This document shows positions 60,560-64,000 of a stretch of DNA of 64,000 bases, piece after piece. Both the position numbers and the translations under genes were made by a program. Numbering within the stretch: position 1 is the first letter of the stretch; every line of letters begins with the position of its first letter. The stretch covers positions 11,557,753-11,621,752 of the forward strand of contig NC_066522.1 in the NCBI RefSeq assembly GCF_024679095.1, given 5' to 3'. The DNA comes from Eriocheir sinensis (taxonomy: Eukaryota > Arthropoda > Malacostraca > Decapoda > Varunidae). The notes below the pieces were generated by a model. That model was not told the origin of the DNA. It did no database searches and worked only from the letters and a program-made list of their open reading frames with translations.

Positions 60560-61145
60560 CCTTGTATACCTCAGTGAGCGAGTCAGTCAGTCAGTCAGTC
60601 AGTCAAGCAGCCACTCGGTCATTCAGTCTGTCAGTCAGTCAGCCACTCAGTCAAGGGCAACATGAGACTTACCCCGGCGTTGGCGTTCCTAAGTGGCTGC
60701 CATTCAGTCAATTAAGGGGCCAATCAGCAGGTCAGTCAGTCAATCAGGGGACCATCGTCCTATTTACTAGTCTCCAGTCACCACGAAGCCAACTCGCCCG
60801 TCAGTCACCCAACCAGTCAGCATATCAGTCACTTAGTTATCCAACCAACCAGTCAGCATATCAGTCATTCAGTTAGTCAGTCAGGCAGTCAGTGAGTCAC
60901 CCAACCAGTCAGCCTATCAGTCAGTCACCCAACCAACCAGTCAGCATATCGGTCAGTCATTCATCCAGTCAGCAAAGAAACCAGTCAGTAAATAAATCAT
61001 TTCTGCATGGCTCCAGTCAACCAGTCAGTCAGTTACCCAGTCAGTCAGTCAGTCCATGAAGAAAGCAGTTAATATAAAAGTCACTCCAGTTCACCAGTCA
61101 GCCGGTTAGCCAAATCAGTCAGCCAATCAGTCAGCCAGTCACACC
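60560..61145. repeat. Degenerate (CAGT)n region
   Basis: About 580 bp dominated by CAGTCAGTCAGTC with CAGC, CATT and CAAC variants. Frames rich in Ser/Gln are by-products. Confidence 0.9.
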
Positions 61146-61899
61146 CAACTAGCCTCGGACCGGACATTGGGTAGAGAGGGAGGGAGGGAGAGGGCAGGAG
61201 AGGGGGAGGGGGGTGCGGGGTATGAGGTGCCCCAGCGTGTGAACTGAATGTGGGTTGTGAGGGATGAGGGAGAGGAGGGTATGGGTGAGGGGGGAATAAT
61301 GGGTGTGAGTGAATGGATGTCTGGTTGTGAGGTTAGGTTGGGAGAGTAAAGGAGAAGAGAAGGAAAGAAAGATAGAAAAGTTAGGATAAAGATGGTCTGA
61401 CTGACTAATACCACTACTACTAATAATAATAATAATACCACTACTAATACTACTACTACCGCTACCACCACTACAACTACCACTGCTACTACAACCACTA
61501 CATATAAAAAAAAGAGGAATAGCTACAAAAAAAAGGAGAGTATATATAGGGTTTCACTCAGCGAATAGTGATACAAAATCTAATGAACTTTTCACAGTCG
61601 TAACATTAGCCTGTTTGTATATAAATAGTGGTTCGGGTAAGTGTTTTAAGTGTGGTCTTGTGACTGCCGTGATGCGTGACTTTTTAAAGATGGTATTACA
61701 AGACACTTTGCCATCTCACATCAGCTATTTCTAAAGGTCAAAGAGAGGATCAATCGGGTTCTAATGAGTTTTTTTTTAGGCTCATGGTACAGAGGAAGGA
61801 TCAAACTACCACCAGGGTCATAAAACTATCCCTGGAAATGCCCACAACTACTACTAAAGCCTTGTCAAATATGTGTTCTTGGGCGGCGAAATGTCTCAT

Positions 61900-62030
61900 A
61901 ATACGACCCTTTGACCCGTGCTGCCCCCTAGTGGTGGTGGTGGTGGTGCTGCTCTAGACGGACATCTGGACAGCGTGTGGGAAATCCTCGGCGGGAATCG
62001 AACCCGGGTCTTGAACGGTTAATGGATTGT
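61900..62030 (-). mobile_element. tRNA-like SINE fragment, minus strand
   Basis: GGCGGGAATCGAACCCGGGTC is the complement of a tRNA T-arm and B box. The remainder of a tRNA fold is not complete. Confidence 0.45.
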
Positions 62031-62063
62031 TTATGACATTTCGGTCGCTGTTCATTCCGCCTG

Positions 62064-62065
<2 letters not shown>

Positions 62066-62133
<68 letters not shown>

Positions 62134-62154
62134 TATTATTACTATTATTATTAC

Positions 62155-62188
<34 letters not shown>

Positions 62189-62210
62189 GTTGTTGTTGTT
62201 GTTGTTGTTG
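62066..62210. repeat. (ATT)n / (TGT)n microsatellite
   Basis: About 145 bp, with regular ATTACT interruptions in the middle. Confidence 0.97.
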
Positions 62211-62256
62211 ATGGGAGAGGAGTTGCGAGCACTTAACTGGTGTGCTAGTGGCCTTG

Positions 62257-62257
<1 letters not shown>

Positions 62258-62291
<34 letters not shown>

Positions 62292-62304
62292 GACAGAAAA
62301 GGAG

Positions 62305-62355
<51 letters not shown>
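62258..62355. repeat. (TG)n then (GA)n microsatellites
   Basis: About 30 bp of TG and about 44 bp of GA separated by 20 bp. Confidence 0.95.
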
Positions 62356-62356
<1 letters not shown>

Positions 62357-62427
62357 CAGACACATGCAGGTAGTTTAGACAAGCAAGGTGAGGGTAAAGG
62401 GAGGGCGGGGAGAGGGGGGGCGGGCGT

Positions 62428-62431
<4 letters not shown>

Positions 62432-62500
<69 letters not shown>
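62432..62500. repeat. (CT)n microsatellite
   Basis: About 69 bp of perfect CT. Confidence 0.97.
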
Positions 62501-62502
<2 letters not shown>

Positions 62503-62543
62503 GCCCACCCTATTAAACTCATGGTCCTTCTCCTCTAACACAC

Positions 62544-62730
62544 CTCCTCCTCCTCCTCCTCCTCCTCCTCCCCCCCAAAAACTCCTCCTCGTCCCTCAAG
62601 TGGTCGTCCTATCTTTAATATCTGGGCTATTGAGGTCTACAGCTTTTCTTCCACCTCCTCCACCTCCTCCTCCTCCTCCTCCTCCTCCTCCTCTACCTCC
62701 TCCTCCACCTCCTCATCCTCCTCCAAGGTT
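62544..62730. repeat. Two (CCT)n clusters
   Basis: CTC/CCT triplet runs at 62544-62570 and 62651-62730. Confidence 0.9.
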
Positions 62731-62781
62731 TTCATCTACTTCTTGAAATTCCTTCGTTATTGAGTGCCATGAGTGCAATGT

Positions 62782-62786
<5 letters not shown>

Positions 62787-62859
<73 letters not shown>

Positions 62860-62900
62860 GGTGAGGGCGGAGGAGGAGGAGGAGGAGGAAGGGAAAGGGT
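62787..62900. repeat. (GA)n then (GGA)n tract
   Basis: About 70 bp of GA followed by GGA triplets. Confidence 0.95.
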
Positions 62901-63021
62901 GGAGAGGTGAGAGAAGGGGGAGGGGAGGGGAGGCAGGGGAAGGGGGAGGACAGGTGTGTTGGACAGGGTATCACCTTACAGGGTTTGCTCCTCCTCCTCC
63001 TCCTCCTTCTCTCACCCACAG

Positions 63022-63068
<47 letters not shown>

Positions 63069-63123
63069 GGAAGTGAAAATGCGAAAATTATCATATTGAA
63101 AAAAACGGAAGGAAACGGAAGGA

Positions 63124-63187
<64 letters not shown>
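63022..63187. repeat. (GA)n tracts with a short (GT)n
   Basis: GA at 63022-63064 and 63138-63187, with GTGTGTGTG between at 63125. Confidence 0.95.
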
Positions 63188-63189
<2 letters not shown>

Positions 63190-63389
63190 AGGGGGTCTGA
63201 AGAGGTGTCAAGGGGTGAAGGAAGTGAGGGAGAGAGGGAAGAAAAGGAGGGTGGAGGAAAGAGAGGGTACTTTATCCCTCCATTCTCTCCCCTCTGATCC
63301 TTAGGGAGAAAGGAAGAGAAGAGGAGGAAGAGGAAGGTGGAGAAGAGGGGAAGGAGGAAGAAGTAGAATCTATTCTCTTTCTCCCCCGT

Positions 63390-63477
<88 letters not shown>
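63390..63477. repeat. (CT)n microsatellite
   Basis: About 88 bp of perfect CT. Confidence 0.97.
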
Positions 63478-63478
<1 letters not shown>

Positions 63479-63638
63479 AATTGCTGTTTGCCGTGTGATA
63501 GGTTCTTTATGCTTTCCTCTTTCATTCTTCCCCTCCTCCTCCTCCTCCTCCTCCTCTTCCTCCTCCTCCTCTTGCAAACAATATGGAAGGGACGTTCACA
63601 AAAATAGGTAAACAAAGATGACATAATATTTGATCTTC

Positions 63639-63640
<2 letters not shown>

Positions 63641-63707
<67 letters not shown>

Positions 63708-63758
63708 GTAGTAGTAGTAGTAGTAGTAGAAGTAGTAGTAGTAGTAGCAGAAGTAGTA
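63641..63758. repeat. (CT)n-(AGT)n microsatellite
   Basis: About 65 bp of CT followed by AGT triplets with AGA/AGC variants. Confidence 0.95.
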
Positions 63759-63784
63759 GATCTCAGGGTCAACAGTAGCCAGAC

Positions 63785-64000
63785 CTTCGCTCCTACTTCC
63801 TCTCCCTCCCTCCTTCCTTCCTTTCTTCCTCCCTCCCTCCTTCATTTCCTTTACTCCCTCCTTCCTCTCCTTCATCCCCCCTTCCTTTATTTCCTCCTCA
63901 TTTCCTTGGTCCCTCCTTCCTGTCCTCTATCACTTCCTCTCTTTCCTTACTTTCTTCTTTCTCATTTCTTCATTACTTTCCTTCGTCCTTCCTCTCCTTC
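63785..64000. repeat. Pyrimidine-rich tract to the window end
   Basis: CCTTCCTTCCCTCC-type DNA without coding features. Confidence 0.85.

Noticed and set aside
61928..62365. Poly-Asn and poly-Ile frames
   Set aside because: Products of the (ATT)n microsatellite.

Overview
This window is eukaryotic and animal. Genes are split by long introns with GT-AG junctions, and the intergenic DNA is packed with SINEs, LINE fragments, terminal-inverted-repeat (TIR) elements and long dinucleotide tracts. Gene content (a type III classic cadherin with EGF and laminin-G domains, a SIRT3-like sirtuin, a BAK/BAX-like Bcl-2 protein, an NCKIPSD/SPIN90 homologue) and repeat style point to an arthropod, most likely a decapod crustacean. 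The species-level guess is inference; no taxon can be proved from the sequence alone.

Layout. 1-~4.76 kb (+): 3' end of a neural-cadherin-like gene: laminin-G, EGF, laminin-G, EGF, one membrane span and the start of the cytoplasmic tail; the window starts inside the gene. 5-7 kb: SINEs and CT tracts. ~7.1-15.5 kb (+): a sirtuin gene with six firm coding exons and a proposed first exon, hosting in its first intron a 1.7-kb TIR element with internal 121-bp tandem repeats, and LINE and SINE remnants in later introns. 15.6-26.3 kb: intergenic, built of mobile elements, including two odd TIR-like elements whose interiors are arrays of short degenerate words, and a LINE broken by two nested insertions. 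26.38-32.79 kb (+): a BAK-like Bcl-2 gene in five exons with an unusually long Ser/Tyr/His-rich N-terminal extension; its introns hold an RTE-like LINE and a 1-kb hAT-type element with a perfect 8-bp target duplication. 32.8-40.4 kb: convergent intergenic DNA, AT-rich and nearly featureless. 40.38-51.83 kb (-): the NCKIPSD/SPIN90 homologue, in which a 1.1-kb block carrying two coding exons is present twice at about 99% identity with a LINE fragment between. 51.9-64 kb: no firm gene. It holds a GC-rich segment near 54 kb that may be the promoter of the minus-strand gene, a 1-kb C-rich minisatellite, a TIR element at 58 kb, degenerate CAGT-rich DNA and a dense field of CT/GA, TG, ATT and CCT tracts.

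Functionally the four genes are independent housekeeping or developmental genes: cell adhesion, mitochondrial protein deacylation, mitochondrial apoptosis, and Arp2/3-linked actin control. Nothing suggests an operon-like or co-regulated system. The strongest candidates for something undescribed are the N-terminal extension of the BAK-like protein, the in-frame exon-pair duplication in the SPIN90 homologue, and the short-word TIR elements at 17-20.6 kb. Exon coordinates were read by eye from splice consensus, reading phase and family conservation; there is no transcript evidence here.
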